NCBI GenBank assembly: GCA_963707875.1
Contig: CAVPRU010000014.1
Coordinates: 124,001-188,000 of the forward strand
Reading direction: 5' to 3'
Source: SZUA-320 sp963707875
GTDB taxonomy: Bacteria > Gemmatimonadota > Gemmatimonadetes > Gemmatimonadales > GWC2-71-9
DNA: 64,000 nucleotides
Part shown: in pieces, positions 1-12,990 of the stretch
How the letters are laid out: the number at the start of each line of letters is the position of its first letter
Position numbering within the stretch: position 1 is the first letter of the stretch
Translations under genes and position numbers: made by a program
Notes under the pieces: model-generated
The model's database searches: none
What the model saw: the letters and a program-made list of their open reading frames with translations, nothing else
What the model was told of the DNA's origin: nothing

Positions 1-505
1 CGGCATACCGCTGACGGTAGCGGGTCTCCGGATCGGACAGGTCGCCGAACTGCTGGGCCCCCTCCTCGGTCTGCTGCACCTTGCCACGCGGAAGGGGCCG
101 CAGCGACTTGGCCAGCAATGACACCTCCGACACCCGGACGGTGATCTCGCCGGTCCGGGTCCGGAACACCTGCCCGGTGAGGCCCACATGGTCATCGAGG
201 TCGAGCTGGTCGATCAGCGGCCACACGTCCTCCAGGGCATCCCGTCGGAAGTAGAGCTGGATCCGCCCGGAGGGGTCCTCCAGGTGCCCGAAGACGGTTC
301 GGCCCTTGGAGCGCCAGGCTACCAGTCGCCCGGCCACCCGCACCAGCGGGCCGTCCTCGCCCATCGCGTCGTCATAGCCGGCGATGGCCTCGGCGGCCAG
401 ATGGCTCCGCGCAAACCGATATCCGAAGGCCGGCACCCCGAGCTGCTCGATCGCCTCCCGACTGGCCCGGCGGGACGCCTCGACGATACTCCGCTGGTCG
501 GTCAT
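1..505 (-). CDS. lysS: Lysyl-tRNA synthetase, class II, N-terminal part (cut by window edge)
   Basis: Charges tRNA-Lys in the cytoplasm. About 168 N-terminal residues are visible; the class II catalytic domain lies beyond base 1. After a short helical leader come residues typical of the OB-fold anticodon-binding domain (VRVAGRLVAWRSKGRTVFGHL, then DPSGRIQLYFRRD), and the segment ends in the family's SLRPLP and DPETRYRQRY region just before the catalytic core. The start ATG at 505 overlaps the prfB stop as ATGA, so the two genes are translationally coupled. The prfB-lysS order is common in bacteria. Identification is by motif recognition. Confidence 0.93.
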   Translation of the reverse strand, partial: MTDQRSIVEASRRASREAIEQLGVPAFGYRFARSHLAAEAIAGYDDAMGEDGPLVRVAGRLVAWRSKGRTVFGHLEDPSGRIQLYFRRDALEDVWPLIDQLDLDDHVGLTGQVFRTRTGEITVRVSEVSLLAKSLRPLPRGKVQQTEEGAQQFGDLSDPETRYRQRYA

Positions 506-1609
506 CGGGGAGACGCCGCTCCGAAGGTCTTCAGATAGGCCTCGATGAACCGGTCGAGATCGCCATCCATCACCCCGTGGACATCGCCGACCTTGAGTTC
601 GGTGCGGTGGTCATTCACCATCGTGTAGGGCTGGAAGACATAGGAACGGATCTGGCTGCCCCAGGAGTTATCGGCCTTGGAGGCTTCCAGCACCGCCTTG
701 GCGGCTTCCTGCTCCTCCAGCTTGCGCTTGTACAGCGCGGCCCGGAGCATCTTCATCGCCACCTCACGGTTCTTGAACTGACTCCGCTGCTGCTGGCAAG
801 CGACCACCACCCCGGTCGGCTCGTGGGTCAGGCGCACGGCGGATGAGGTCTTGTTGACGTGCTGCCCACCGGCGCCGGAGGCCCGATACACGTCCATCCG
901 GATGTCCTCTTCCCGCAGGTCGATCTCAATGGTGTCATCCACGGCGGGATAGACGAAGACCGAGGCGAAGGAGGTGTGCCGACGGGACTGGGAATCGAAT
1001 GGGGAGATCCTCACCAGCCGGTGAACCCCGGTCTCGGACTTCAGATAGCCGTAGGCAAACTGTCCCTTGATCTCGAGGGTGGCGGACTTGATCCCGGCCT
1101 CTTCCCCGGGCACCATGTCGAGGACGTTGATCTCGAAGGCCTTGCCCTCGGCCCAGCGGTTGTACATCCGGGTCAGCATCTCGGCCCAGTCCTGGGATTC
1201 GGTCCCCCCGGCCCCGGGGTGGACAGTCAGGATCGCGTCCCGGACGTCATCAGGACCGCCGAGCAGCGCTTTCAATTCCAGGGCGTCAAGGGCGGCGGTG
1301 ATCTCCTCCGCTTCCCGCTCCAGCTCGGCCGTCAGCTCGTCGTCAGGGGCGTCATCCAGGAGCTCCGCCATCCCGAGGGCATCGGTCACCCGTTGCTCGA
1401 CCGCCAGCGCGGGCATGGCCACGGTGCGAAGTCCCTTCTGTTCCAGGACGATCCCCCGGGCGCTCTCCTGGTTACTCCAGAACGCGGGGTCGGCCTGGAG
1501 GGTCTCCAGCTCCGCCAGGCGCTGCTGCTTGCCGTCAAGGTCAAAGGAACCTCCGGAGTTCGGCCATCCGACCTTGCAGCTCCCCGAGTCGATCTGATAA
1601 CGCCGACAT
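502..1609 (-). CDS. prfB: Peptide chain release factor 2, programmed +1 frameshift
   Basis: RF2 terminates translation at UGA and UAA. The gene is two reading frames: 22 codons from ATG 1609 to CTT at 1546-1544, an in-frame TGA at 1543-1541, then the main frame from GAC at 1542 to the stop at 502. The joined product is 368 residues, the usual RF2 length. The main frame holds the SPF tripeptide (RISPFDSQSRRH) that reads the stop codon and the GGQ loop (SGAGGQHVNKT) that triggers peptide release. The short first frame reads MSALSDRLGELQGRMAELRR, like other RF2 leaders. Annotating only the ATG at 1422 would lose the first 62 residues. The stop overlaps the lysS start. Confidence 0.95.
1540..1555 (-). 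promoter_or_regulatory. prfB autoregulatory +1 frameshift site
   Basis: On the minus strand the site reads CGGAGG-TTC-CTT-TGA-C. This is an internal Shine-Dalgarno-like hexamer, a 3-nt spacer, the slippery CTT codon, the in-frame TGA stop and a following C. Spacing and sequence match the classical RF2 site, where scarce RF2 lets ribosomes slip forward by one base and make more RF2. Confidence 0.93.
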
Positions 1610-1643
1610 GTCGGACCCTCCCCCTGGGTTCCATGGCACGAAC

Positions 1644-1667
1644 CGCCCGCCTGCCGCGAGGCGGGCG
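1644..1667 (-). other. GC-rich hairpin between zinc-ribbon gene and prfB
   Basis: CGCCCGCC and GGCGGGCG form an 8-bp perfect stem around an 8-nt loop in the 83-bp gap upstream of prfB. There is no T-run on either side, so it is not a clear intrinsic terminator. It could be a leader structure or a weak terminator. Confidence 0.3.
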
Positions 1668-1692
1668 AGCGGCTCCAGTCAGCCCAATATAA

Positions 1693-2340
1693 TCAGGGGA
1701 AGACTGTCCGGCCGTCCGCCAGAATCTCGTTCAGCGCGTCGGTGAAGAACGGCGTGGTGGAGGCCATCTCCATCCCGACCTGGTCGGTGTACTCCTCCCA
1801 GCACTTCCGGATCTCCTCCTCGAACAGGATCTTGAGCGATCCATCCCGGAGCCCATCGGCGCGTTTGGCCGGGTGGTAGACCACCAGATCGGAGATGAGC
1901 GCCCGAGCCAGCCGCCGGGCCTTGGTCCCCGGGTCCTGGGCCAGAAACGGGTTGATCGACCGGGGTGATGCCGGCGGGGGGGCCGGGGTGGCCCTCGGTG
2001 GCGGTGGAGTCAGGGGCGGCCGGAAGAGCGGGTCGGCCGCCGCGGAGGGACCGGTAGCTGGCTGGGCCGACGGAGGAGGGGCGAGTGGCGTCGCGGCCCG
2101 GGCAACCGCCGGAGGCGGGGGCGGGGCGGCCGGGGGCGCCGCCCTCCGGGCCGGGGGTGGGGGCAGTGTCGGGCTGGGTGCCGCCGGCGGGGGTGGCGCC
2201 CCCGGCCGTTCGGTCCCCGAAGTCGGGCCAACGAAGAAGACGCTGGCGCACACAGAACAGCGCGCCCGCACCCCGGCCGAGGGGACCTTGGCCGGGTCGA
2301 CCCGAAATATCGTCTCGCACTGTGGGCAGCGTACGTCCAT
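1693..2340 (-). CDS. Zinc-ribbon protein with proline-rich linker (MJ0042-type finger)
   Basis: A 215-residue protein of unknown role. The N-terminus has a zinc ribbon with cysteines at residues 5, 8, 28 and 31 (CPQCETIF, then RCSVCASVFFV), the pattern called MJ0042 or zinc_ribbon_5. Residues of about 45 to 130 are very rich in Pro and Ala and are probably disordered. The last 85 residues form a compact helical domain (KARRLARALISDLVVYHPAKR, then an acidic helix) seen in related zinc-ribbon proteins of delta-proteobacteria and Gemmatimonadota; naming it is inference. Its ATG overlaps the GGDEF gene stop (TGATG), so the two are co-translated. A signalling or regulatory role with the upstream gene is possible but not shown. 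Confidence 0.8.
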   Translation of the reverse strand: MDVRCPQCETIFRVDPAKVPSAGVRARCSVCASVFFVGPTSGTERPGAPPPPAAPSPTLPPPPARRAAPPAAPPPPPAVARAATPLAPPPSAQPATGPSAAADPLFRPPLTPPPPRATPAPPPASPRSINPFLAQDPGTKARRLARALISDLVVYHPAKRADGLRDGSLKILFEEEIRKCWEEYTDQVGMEMASTTPFFTDALNEILADGRTVFP

Positions 2341-3320
2341 CAGGTCTTGTCTCGGGTTCGGCCAACGGCCCCTTCACTGTCCCGGGCCCGTCGACGGTCC
2401 ACAACGAATACCGACCCTGGAAGGGTCTTGGCGTAACTCTTCATCTCGGTAGCCAGTTCGCTCACTTCGGCCGGGTGAGAGAATTCCCGGTGCCGGTTGG
2501 TCACCACCCCGATCGAGAGGGTCATCAGCGGCACCCGGTGCAACTGCCCTCGGCGGTCCTTCCCGAAGAAATAGCCGGCGCGAGCGTCCTGCTCATTGTA
2601 CTGCAGGGGGACCAGGGTATCGAAGATCTCCAGGATCTCGGTACAGATCGGCTCAATGTGGTCCCCAGGAATAATGTAAATGAAATCGTCCCCTCCAATA
2701 TGCCCCACGAACCCATCGTGGCCCAGCAGGCCCTTGACGACGTCATGGAGGATGCGGGAAAGCAGAAAGATCACCCGATCGCCGTCATAATAGCTGTACC
2801 GGTCGTTGAATTCCTTGAAATGGTCAAGGTCGGCATAGCACACGGCAAAGGTCTTCCCCAGCTCCACCCAACGGCGGATCTCTCGCTCGATCTCGGGGGC
2901 GCCGGGCATCCGGGTGGAGGGATGGACCGCGACATCCCGCTGGGTCCGGGCCCACATCGCCTCCAGCCGGGCCCGCTGCTCGGCGGGAGGGAAGAGACTG
3001 CTGAGGACCTCGTCGGCCCCGGCGGTAAACCACGCCTGCATCGCCTCCGAGTCATGGGCCCCCTCCAGCACCGTCACCGGGATAATGGCGCTGTAGGGAT
3101 CGGTCTTGAGCCGGATAATGATGTCGAGGCCAGCCTCCCGGAACCGGGGACCGTCCACGAACAGCAGGCAGGGATGCCCCCGCATGACGATCGCCTCCAC
3201 GGCCTCGGCGCTGTCGAGCACCTGGACCGGGAATTCCTTGCCGTCTCCCCACCGCTGGACCAGTTCGGGCACCGGATGCTCCGTCGGTCCGAAGTAGAGG
3301 ATCGTGGGCCGAGTTCGCAC
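2340..3320 (-). CDS. GGDEF-domain protein with degenerate receiver-like N-terminus
   Basis: A 326-residue putative diguanylate cyclase or GGDEF signalling protein. Residues 1-120 look like a response-regulator receiver fold, but I do not see the N-terminal acidic pair or the conserved lysine, so phosphorylation is doubtful. Residues of about 155-315 form the GGDEF domain: ADLDHFKEFND at 164-174 and the signature GGDDF at 209-213 in place of GGDEF/GGEEF. The third signature position is conservative, so catalysis is plausible. No membrane segment is seen, so it is cytoplasmic. It precedes and overlaps the zinc-ribbon gene. Confidence 0.82.
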   Translation of the reverse strand: MRTRPTILYFGPTEHPVPELVQRWGDGKEFPVQVLDSAEAVEAIVMRGHPCLLFVDGPRFREAGLDIIIRLKTDPYSAIIPVTVLEGAHDSEAMQAWFTAGADEVLSSLFPPAEQRARLEAMWARTQRDVAVHPSTRMPGAPEIEREIRRWVELGKTFAVCYADLDHFKEFNDRYSYYDGDRVIFLLSRILHDVVKGLLGHDGFVGHIGGDDFIYIIPGDHIEPICTEILEIFDTLVPLQYNEQDARAGYFFGKDRRGQLHRVPLMTLSIGVVTNRHREFSHPAEVSELATEMKSYAKTLPGSVFVVDRRRARDSEGAVGRTRDKT

Positions 3321-3399
3321 CCCGTGGGTCTCCTCCGTAAGATGCTGTCCTGCCAGAACTTAGGGGCCTGGCCGGGAGAAAGTCAATGCGGCAGCCGGG

Positions 3400-5229
3400 C
3401 TACATCACCCAGGCGGTGGCGACGAACAGGGCGAAGGTCGCCAGCAGCTGAACTCCCTCGAACCAATGCGTCTCGCCGTCGAGCGTGATGATCGCTGTGA
3501 CGATGGTGGCCAGACCGACTGCGGCGACCTCGAACGGGGTGAAGACCAGGTTCATCGGCTGACCAACGATGACACCCACCAGCACCAGGAGTGGGGCGAC
3601 CAGCAGCGCGATCTGGGTGCTCGAGCCGAGCGAAATCTGGAAGGCCAGGTCGAGGTTCCCCTTTCGGGCCACCAGGATCGCCGAGGCGTGTTCCGCCGCA
3701 TTGCCGATGACCGGGATGAGGATCAGACCGAGGAAGACCTCGGAGATGCCGGTGGTCTCGACCACCGCGCGGGCGGTCTCCACCAGGAGCTCCGACTGAG
3801 CCACCACACCGAGGGTCGCGAAGAGCAGCACGGCGACGGCGACCGGGAACCGCCAGACCGTGGCGGTTGTGGGGTGAGGTTCACCGGAGAAAAGTGACCG
3901 GTGGGTCACGAGGCTGAAGACCAGTGACAGCAGATAGGTGACGGCCAGCACGATGGCCACGATTTCCGAGAGACCAAGTTCCATCGCCGCCCCCGCCTCG
4001 GGGTGGAGTGAGTGGAACAGTGCCGGGAACACCAGCCCGACGACCGCCAGGGCGAGCATGCCGGCCGCGGCGCCTACCCCGGTCCGGTTGAAGCTCACCA
4101 CCGAACGGCCCAGCCCGGCCGCAATGATGGACAATCCGGCGATCAGCAGCAGGTTGCCGAGGATGCTGCCGATAATGCTGGCCTTGACCAGCTCCACCAT
4201 GCCGGCACGCAGGGCGACAATGGCGATGATCAACTCGGCGGCATTGCCGAAGGTGGCGTTCAGCAGTCCCCCGACTGCGGGACCGGTTCTGGTCGCCAGA
4301 TGTTCGGTGGCTTCGCCCATGTAGCCGGCCAGAGGTATGACTCCGAGACAGGCGATCGCGAAGACCAGGCCCGGATGAGCCTGAAGGTAGACCATCGCCC
4401 AGCTGGCCGGCACGGCGAGGAGCAACAGCGGCCGCCAGCTGAAACCGATCCTGGCGCGTCGAGCCGCCTTGGGCGGCTTGGCGGGCGGGATCGGACGGTC
4501 TCGCTTGGGAGTCGGCAGCGGGGCATCGCGGCGGCGGCCCCGTTCGCTCCGGGCCCTGTCCCGGCTGGGTCTGGCCTCCTGCTCCTTTCGGCCGGGTCGC
4601 TCGCCGCGGGGGGGGCGTTCGGGCTTGAGGGTCGGCTCCGCCCTGGACTTGGGCTCGGTCGTTTCCCGGGGGGCCGGCTCTCGACGCTCCCGCTGCCGGC
4701 GGGGCCGCGCGGTCGGGGTCGCCGCCTCTCCGGCCGGTTCCCCCGACTCCGTGGCCCCGGTTCTCTCAGCGCTCGGGGCCGCGGTCTCCCGGTCTGGCGA
4801 TGCCTTGGCGGCCGGGGCCGGCGCCGTGCCGAGGAGCTGAGTCAACGGGCCGCGGGGGTTGGTCAGAATGCGTTCGAGCAACTGGCGTCGGTCAACCCCG
4901 AGCCCTCCTCCGTCGCGGGACTCCCGATCGAGCCCCCCCAGCAGGCGCTTGGCCTGGGGACTGAGGGCCGGGCCGGCCTCGCCCTCCTCGGTCCGGAGTC
5001 CGCGAGGGATGGTCGTTCCCGAGAGCCGCTGGCGAAGCTCCTCCCGGGAGGGCATCGGACGCTGGGCCGCGGCGAGGGCGGCCAGATCCGGATCGGACAG
5101 CAGCGCCAGCAGCAGGTGCTCGGTGCCCACGAAGCCGTGCCCCAGCCCCCGGGCTTCGGCGGCGGCCGCTTCCACGAGCAGACGCCCGGCGTCGCTCAGC
5201 GCGTCGTCGGCAGGAATGGGTTCGGTCAT
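3400..5229 (-). CDS. Clp N-terminal domain fused to Ca2+/H+ (CaxA-type) exchanger
   Basis: A 609-residue fusion. Residues 8-50 (LSDAGRLLVEAAAAEA, then HGFVGTEHLLLALL) are the first Clp-N repeat as in ClpA/ClpC, and residues 90-133 look like a weaker second repeat. Residues 135-260 are an Arg/Pro/Glu-rich, probably disordered linker. Residues 262-609 are a complete calcium/cation exchanger: about 10-11 hydrophobic segments and the two alpha-repeat signatures FGNAAEL (328-334) and IGNAAEH (508-514) that form the ion site. By family it exchanges Ca2+ for H+ across the inner membrane. The reading frame is continuous and no start sits at the exchanger, so the fusion looks real. The Trm112-like gene ends 2 bp upstream. 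Confidence 0.85.
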   Translation of the reverse strand: MTEPIPADDALSDAGRLLVEAAAAEARGLGHGFVGTEHLLLALLSDPDLAALAAAQRPMPSREELRQRLSGTTIPRGLRTEEGEAGPALSPQAKRLLGGLDRESRDGGGLGVDRRQLLERILTNPRGPLTQLLGTAPAPAAKASPDRETAAPSAERTGATESGEPAGEAATPTARPRRQRERREPAPRETTEPKSRAEPTLKPERPPRGERPGRKEQEARPSRDRARSERGRRRDAPLPTPKRDRPIPPAKPPKAARRARIGFSWRPLLLLAVPASWAMVYLQAHPGLVFAIACLGVIPLAGYMGEATEHLATRTGPAVGGLLNATFGNAAELIIAIVALRAGMVELVKASIIGSILGNLLLIAGLSIIAAGLGRSVVSFNRTGVGAAAGMLALAVVGLVFPALFHSLHPEAGAAMELGLSEIVAIVLAVTYLLSLVFSLVTHRSLFSGEPHPTTATVWRFPVAVAVLLFATLGVVAQSELLVETARAVVETTGISEVFLGLILIPVIGNAAEHASAILVARKGNLDLAFQISLGSSTQIALLVAPLLVLVGVIVGQPMNLVFTPFEVAAVGLATIVTAIITLDGETHWFEGVQLLATFALFVATAWVM

Positions 5230-5230
5230 C

Positions 5231-5401
5231 TCAGAATGCGGTTGCCTCGTCGATCAACATGACGGGAATGTCGTCCTCGATGCGATAACCGAGGCGACAG
5301 ACGTGACAGCGGAGCACGGGCTCGGGGCTCTCGCGATACTCCAGATCGCCCTTGCACTTGGGGCAGACCAGGATGTCGAGCAGTTCAGGCGCAAGCGACA
5401 T
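5231..5401 (-). CDS. Trm112-like zinc-ribbon protein (UPF0434/YcaR type)
   Basis: A 56-residue protein starting MSLAPELLDILVCPKCKGDL, with Cys pairs at 13/16 and 32/35. This is the Trm112p-like family; members in other organisms activate methyltransferases, but the bacterial role is unclear. I chose the ATG at 5401 because it overlaps the era stop as TGATG and matches the family start. The longer in-frame start at 5464 would run inside era. It lies between era and the exchanger gene in one operon. Confidence 0.85.
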   Translation of the reverse strand: MSLAPELLDILVCPKCKGDLEYRESPEPVLRCHVCRLGYRIEDDIPVMLIDEATAF

Positions 5402-6309
5402 CAGGACTCCTTGGTATCGACCGGAAACCCGAACCGGGCCAGGGCCGCCGGGTTGCGCCGCCACTTGGGAAGCACCTTGACCCAGGTCTCGAGGTAGACC
5501 CGCTGGCCCAGCAGTTCCTCCAGGCGGAGCCGGGCCAGTCGGCCAAGTTCCTTGATGGTCCGGCCCCGGTCGCCGATCAGAATACCCTTCTGGGTCTTGC
5601 GTTCGACAAACAGCGTGGCCCGAATGTACACCGGGTCGGAGGATTCGCGGAACTCATCCACCTCGGCCGTAAAGGCGTATGGCACCTCATCGCCCAGCAA
5701 TTCGAAGGCCGCTTCCCGAAGGTACTCGACCACGAAGAATCGAACCGGCTGGGTACCCAGGTCGTCCGGGTCGTATTCGAACGGCCGCTGGGGAAGCCGC
5801 TGGGCGATGGCGGCCAGCAGCGGGACCAGCCCTGAGTCGGTGGTCGTCGAAACCGGAAAGCCATCCCGCGCCAGGCCGGCGAGCCGTTCGGGGGACACCA
5901 GGTCCGCTTTGGTGTAGACCGTCAGGACCGGCGCCGCGGGAGGGGCGGGCAGCCCCGCCACGAGCGTGAGGTCAGGGGCCGGGGCCTCGGGGGCCGGGTG
6001 CAGGTGGAGAACCAGATCAGCCCGCTGGACCCCCTCCAGGGCCAGGGTCCGGAGCCGCTCCTGGAGGAGATAGGCCGGATCGAGCAGCCCCGGGAGGTCG
6101 TGGAAGACAAACTGGAGGTTCCCCTCGGTTCGCAGTCCGGTCACCGGGAGTCGGGTGGCCTGGGGCTTGGGACTCACCATCGCGAGCCGGGAACCGATCA
6201 GGGCATTCAGGAGCGACGACTTGCCGACGTTGGGCCGTCCGGCAAGGGCGATGTGCCCACAGCGCTGGGCGGTCGGATCGGCGGCGTGCTGGGTGGCCTG
6301 GGTCGTCAT
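5401..6309 (-). CDS. era: GTPase Era
   Basis: A 302-residue Ras-like GTPase that binds the 3' end of 16S rRNA and helps mature the 30S subunit. G1 is GRPNVGKS (residues 24-31), G3 is DLPG and G4 is TKAD. The C-terminal third has the KH RNA-binding domain (KTQKGILIGDRGRTIKELG). Length and domain order are normal. It is the first gene after the rRNA terminator in this direction and is followed by overlapping Trm112-like and exchanger genes. The central part between G3 and G4 is Pro/Ala-rich and somewhat diverged. Confidence 0.95.
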   Translation of the reverse strand: MTTQATQHAADPTAQRCGHIALAGRPNVGKSSLLNALIGSRLAMVSPKPQATRLPVTGLRTEGNLQFVFHDLPGLLDPAYLLQERLRTLALEGVQRADLVLHLHPAPEAPAPDLTLVAGLPAPPAAPVLTVYTKADLVSPERLAGLARDGFPVSTTTDSGLVPLLAAIAQRLPQRPFEYDPDDLGTQPVRFFVVEYLREAAFELLGDEVPYAFTAEVDEFRESSDPVYIRATLFVERKTQKGILIGDRGRTIKELGRLARLRLEELLGQRVYLETWVKVLPKWRRNPAALARFGFPVDTKES

Positions 6310-6366
6310 GCAGGAAATATGGCTGACCGGGTGGTCCGGCGCCCGGAGACCGGGGGCCGAGGGAGA

Positions 6367-6410
6367 GGAAAACAGAAAGCCCGGGTCCTTGAACCAGGAT
6401 CCGGGCTTTC
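6367..6410 (-). terminator. Rho-independent terminator of the rRNA operon
   Basis: Read on the minus strand, a 14-bp stem with one G-T pair (left arm GAAAGCCCGGATCC, right arm GGACCCGGGCTTTC) is followed by TGTTTTCC. It lies directly after 5S rRNA and before era. Confidence 0.85.
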
Positions 6411-6417
6411 CAGGGGT

Positions 6418-6535
6418 GGCTGACGACGGCCTACTCTCCCGCAGCCTCTCAGCTGCAGTACCATCGGCGCTGCAGGGCTTAACTGCCGTGTTCGGAATGG
6501 GAACGGGTGTGGCCCCTGCGCGCTAGTCGTCAGCC
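6418..6535 (-). rRNA. rrf: 5S ribosomal RNA
   Basis: About 118 nt. The ends pair (GGCTGACGAC with GTCGTCAGCC), and conserved 5S blocks are visible, such as CCCATTCCGAACACGGCAGT and GCGCCGATGGTACTGC. It is the last gene of the operon, about 90 bp after 23S. Confidence 0.95.
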
Positions 6536-6621
6536 GATTTTGGGAGTGAGCCGCCAATCGGGCAGCTCTCCGGTAGGTGGCAATCGAGGTCTTGGATGAT
6601 GTACCAGGAATCATTGGAAGA

Positions 6622-9577
<2,956 letters not shown>

Positions 9578-9678
9578 TCGATACGTTGTGTTCCAGCTAC
9601 TGTATTCTCGGTGTGATTCCCTAACATTGGCGGCATCGCGCCGTCCGGCGCGACACCGCAAACCTACCAGACCTACGA

Positions 9679-9691
9679 TTGTCAAAGAGCA
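9679..9691 (-). promoter_or_regulatory. boxA-like antitermination site in the 16S-23S spacer
   Basis: Minus strand TGCTCTTTGACAA, one base from the boxA consensus TGCTCTTTAACA that recruits NusB/NusE. A second copy lies upstream of 16S. The rest of the roughly 200-bp spacer holds no tRNA. Confidence 0.75.
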
Positions 9692-9776
9692 GAACAAATA
9701 ATGGGAAGGGAAAATGGCGGAGTGCAGGCGACGAAGTGGCTTTCGATGCCGGCCGAGGCCGACTCTACTCGCTACT

Positions 9777-11305
<1,529 letters not shown>

Positions 11306-11456
11306 AATTCGTGATGACTCAAATCGAACAACCGGATCCTGCAACTGCATTTGGTTGTCCGGATGATTTGCGAGTTTTGATTGTTACCCCAGATCGCTCG
11401 GCTCGCACCGGGCGACCTCATAGGGTCCGCACTCCATCCATTTCCCTTTCCATCAT

Positions 11457-11469
11457 TTGTCAAAGAGCG
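11457..11469 (-). promoter_or_regulatory. boxA-like antitermination site in the rRNA leader
   Basis: Minus strand CGCTCTTTGACAA, about 45 nt downstream of the rRNA promoter and 150 nt before 16S. It matches the spacer copy at 9679-9691, which supports a Nus-type antitermination system for this operon. Confidence 0.72.
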
Positions 11470-11511
11470 TCTCGCAGACACAAAACCGCCCGTTCAACTG
11501 GGCAGCCTGTA

Positions 11512-11540
11512 ATACTACACTAGGCGGCCGGTGCCGTCAA
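11512..11540 (-). promoter_or_regulatory. Sigma-70-type promoter of the rRNA operon
   Basis: Minus strand TTGACG (11540-11535), 17-nt spacer, TAGTAT (11517-11512). It lies about 200 bp upstream of 16S and just before the boxA leader site. Position and spacing fit the main rrn promoter. Confidence 0.75.
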
Positions 11541-11585
11541 CCCCTCGAAACTCCCCAAACCACCCCGGCACAACCACTTGCGACT

Positions 11586-11611
11586 CGCCCCCCGCCTCGG
11601 AGCGGGGGGCG
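11586..11611 (-). terminator. Possible terminator after the tyrosine-catabolism genes
   Basis: A perfect 10-bp stem (CGCCCCCCGC / GCGGGGGGCG) with a 6-nt loop, about 180 bp after the hmgA stop and just upstream of the rRNA promoter. There is no T-run on the minus strand, so it may act only as a stable barrier or with Rho. Confidence 0.45.
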
Positions 11612-11790
11612 TCAAACTAGCCCACCGCAGCCCCCAGCGCAAGCCCGGCCCCCGGACTCCGCCGACCGCCGGCCATCGCCCTCCAGGGGGACTCCAACTC
11701 CCCGAACGGCCGGCCAATCCTCTCCCGGGCTCACCCGACCATGCCAAGCCTTCAAGTTCCAACATATCAACGACTTGGAGCGTTGCGGCG

Positions 11791-12978
11791 TCAGGAAGTG
11801 GGCGGCACGAACCCGCCGCCAGCCTGGTCCAGCCAAGACCGGAAGTAGCCCGGATCCTCCACCCCGAGCGACTCCCGCGCCACGTGGAGCGGGCGGAAGG
11901 TGTCCATCATCACCGCCAGTTCGTCGGTCGACTTGGTTCCGATGCTCGCCTCGGCTCGACCCGGATGGGGACCGTGGGGGATGCCGTCGGGATGCAGGGT
12001 GATGCTGCCGTATTCGATCCCCTTTCGGCTCATGAACTCGCTGCTGGCGTAGTAGAGCACCTCATCCGAGTCGACGTTGCTGTGATTGTACGGCGCCGGC
12101 ACGGCTTGCGGATCAAAGTCGAAGGGTCGAGGGCAGAAGGAGCAGATCACGAATCCGTCGCCCTGGAACGTCTGGTGGACCGGCGGCGGCTGATGAATCC
12201 GGCCCACAATGGGCTCGAAGTCGTGGATGTTGAACGCCCAGGGATAGAAGTACCCGTCCCACCCGACCACGTCGCAGGGATGATGGTCGAGGATCAGCTC
12301 GGTAAGGCCGTCATACTGCTTGACGACAATCGGGAAGTCGCCCACCTCGTCCCGGGTGGTCAGGACGGTCGGCCGGCGAATGTCCCGTTCGCAGTATGGC
12401 GCTCCCTCCACCAGCTGGCCGTACTCATTGCGGTACCGGGTCGGCGGCCGAATGTAGCCCCGGCTTTCCATGATGAGCAGCCGGTGTGGTTCGGGATTCA
12501 GCCGGTATCGGTGGAGGACGTGCCGGTGAATCACCAGGTAGTCGCCCTCCCGGTACGGGAGGTCCCCGAACTGAGTTTCCAGGATGCCACTTCCCTGGCT
12601 CACGTACACCACTTCATCGCCCATGGAATTGCGATACCAGTGCGGGTCGTCCCGGTCGGGGCGGACAAACAGCATGGCCACGTCGGCGTTGAAGAGCAGC
12701 GGTACCCGATCCATGGTGGGGCTGCCGCCCTCTGGCAGCTGGGCCGTCAGGAAGTGGCGGTGCCGCAGAGTCCGGTCCGGATCGGCCTGGTAGACGATGT
12801 CCCGCAGGCGGCGGGCGCCCTTGATGGTGGTCGGGGGCCGGATGTGGTACAGCAGGGACGAGGGCCCGGTAAAACCCTCGTTGCCCATCAACTGCTCGTG
12901 GTACAGCGCACCCGAGGAGCTGCGGAAGACCGTGTGGCGCTTCCGGGGAATCTGGCCGAGGGTATGGTAGAATGGCAT
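11791..12978 (-). CDS. hmgA: Homogentisate 1,2-dioxygenase
   Basis: A 395-residue Fe(II) enzyme that opens the ring of homogentisate to maleylacetoacetate in tyrosine and phenylalanine breakdown. It has the bicupin layout; the C-terminal cupin supplies the expected metal ligands (YNHSNVDSDEVLYYA, then HPDGIPHGPHPG). Length is slightly below the roughly 430 residues of proteobacterial enzymes but normal for this branch. It lies 12 bp after the hydroxyphenylpyruvate dioxygenase gene on the same strand, so the two consecutive steps are co-transcribed. Fumarylacetoacetase and maleylacetoacetate isomerase are not in the window. Confidence 0.93.
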   Translation of the reverse strand: MPFYHTLGQIPRKRHTVFRSSSGALYHEQLMGNEGFTGPSSLLYHIRPPTTIKGARRLRDIVYQADPDRTLRHRHFLTAQLPEGGSPTMDRVPLLFNADVAMLFVRPDRDDPHWYRNSMGDEVVYVSQGSGILETQFGDLPYREGDYLVIHRHVLHRYRLNPEPHRLLIMESRGYIRPPTRYRNEYGQLVEGAPYCERDIRRPTVLTTRDEVGDFPIVVKQYDGLTELILDHHPCDVVGWDGYFYPWAFNIHDFEPIVGRIHQPPPVHQTFQGDGFVICSFCPRPFDFDPQAVPAPYNHSNVDSDEVLYYASSEFMSRKGIEYGSITLHPDGIPHGPHPGRAEASIGTKSTDELAVMMDTFRPLHVARESLGVEDPGYFRSWLDQAGGGFVPPTS

Positions 12979-12990
12979 GCCGCGATCCGA

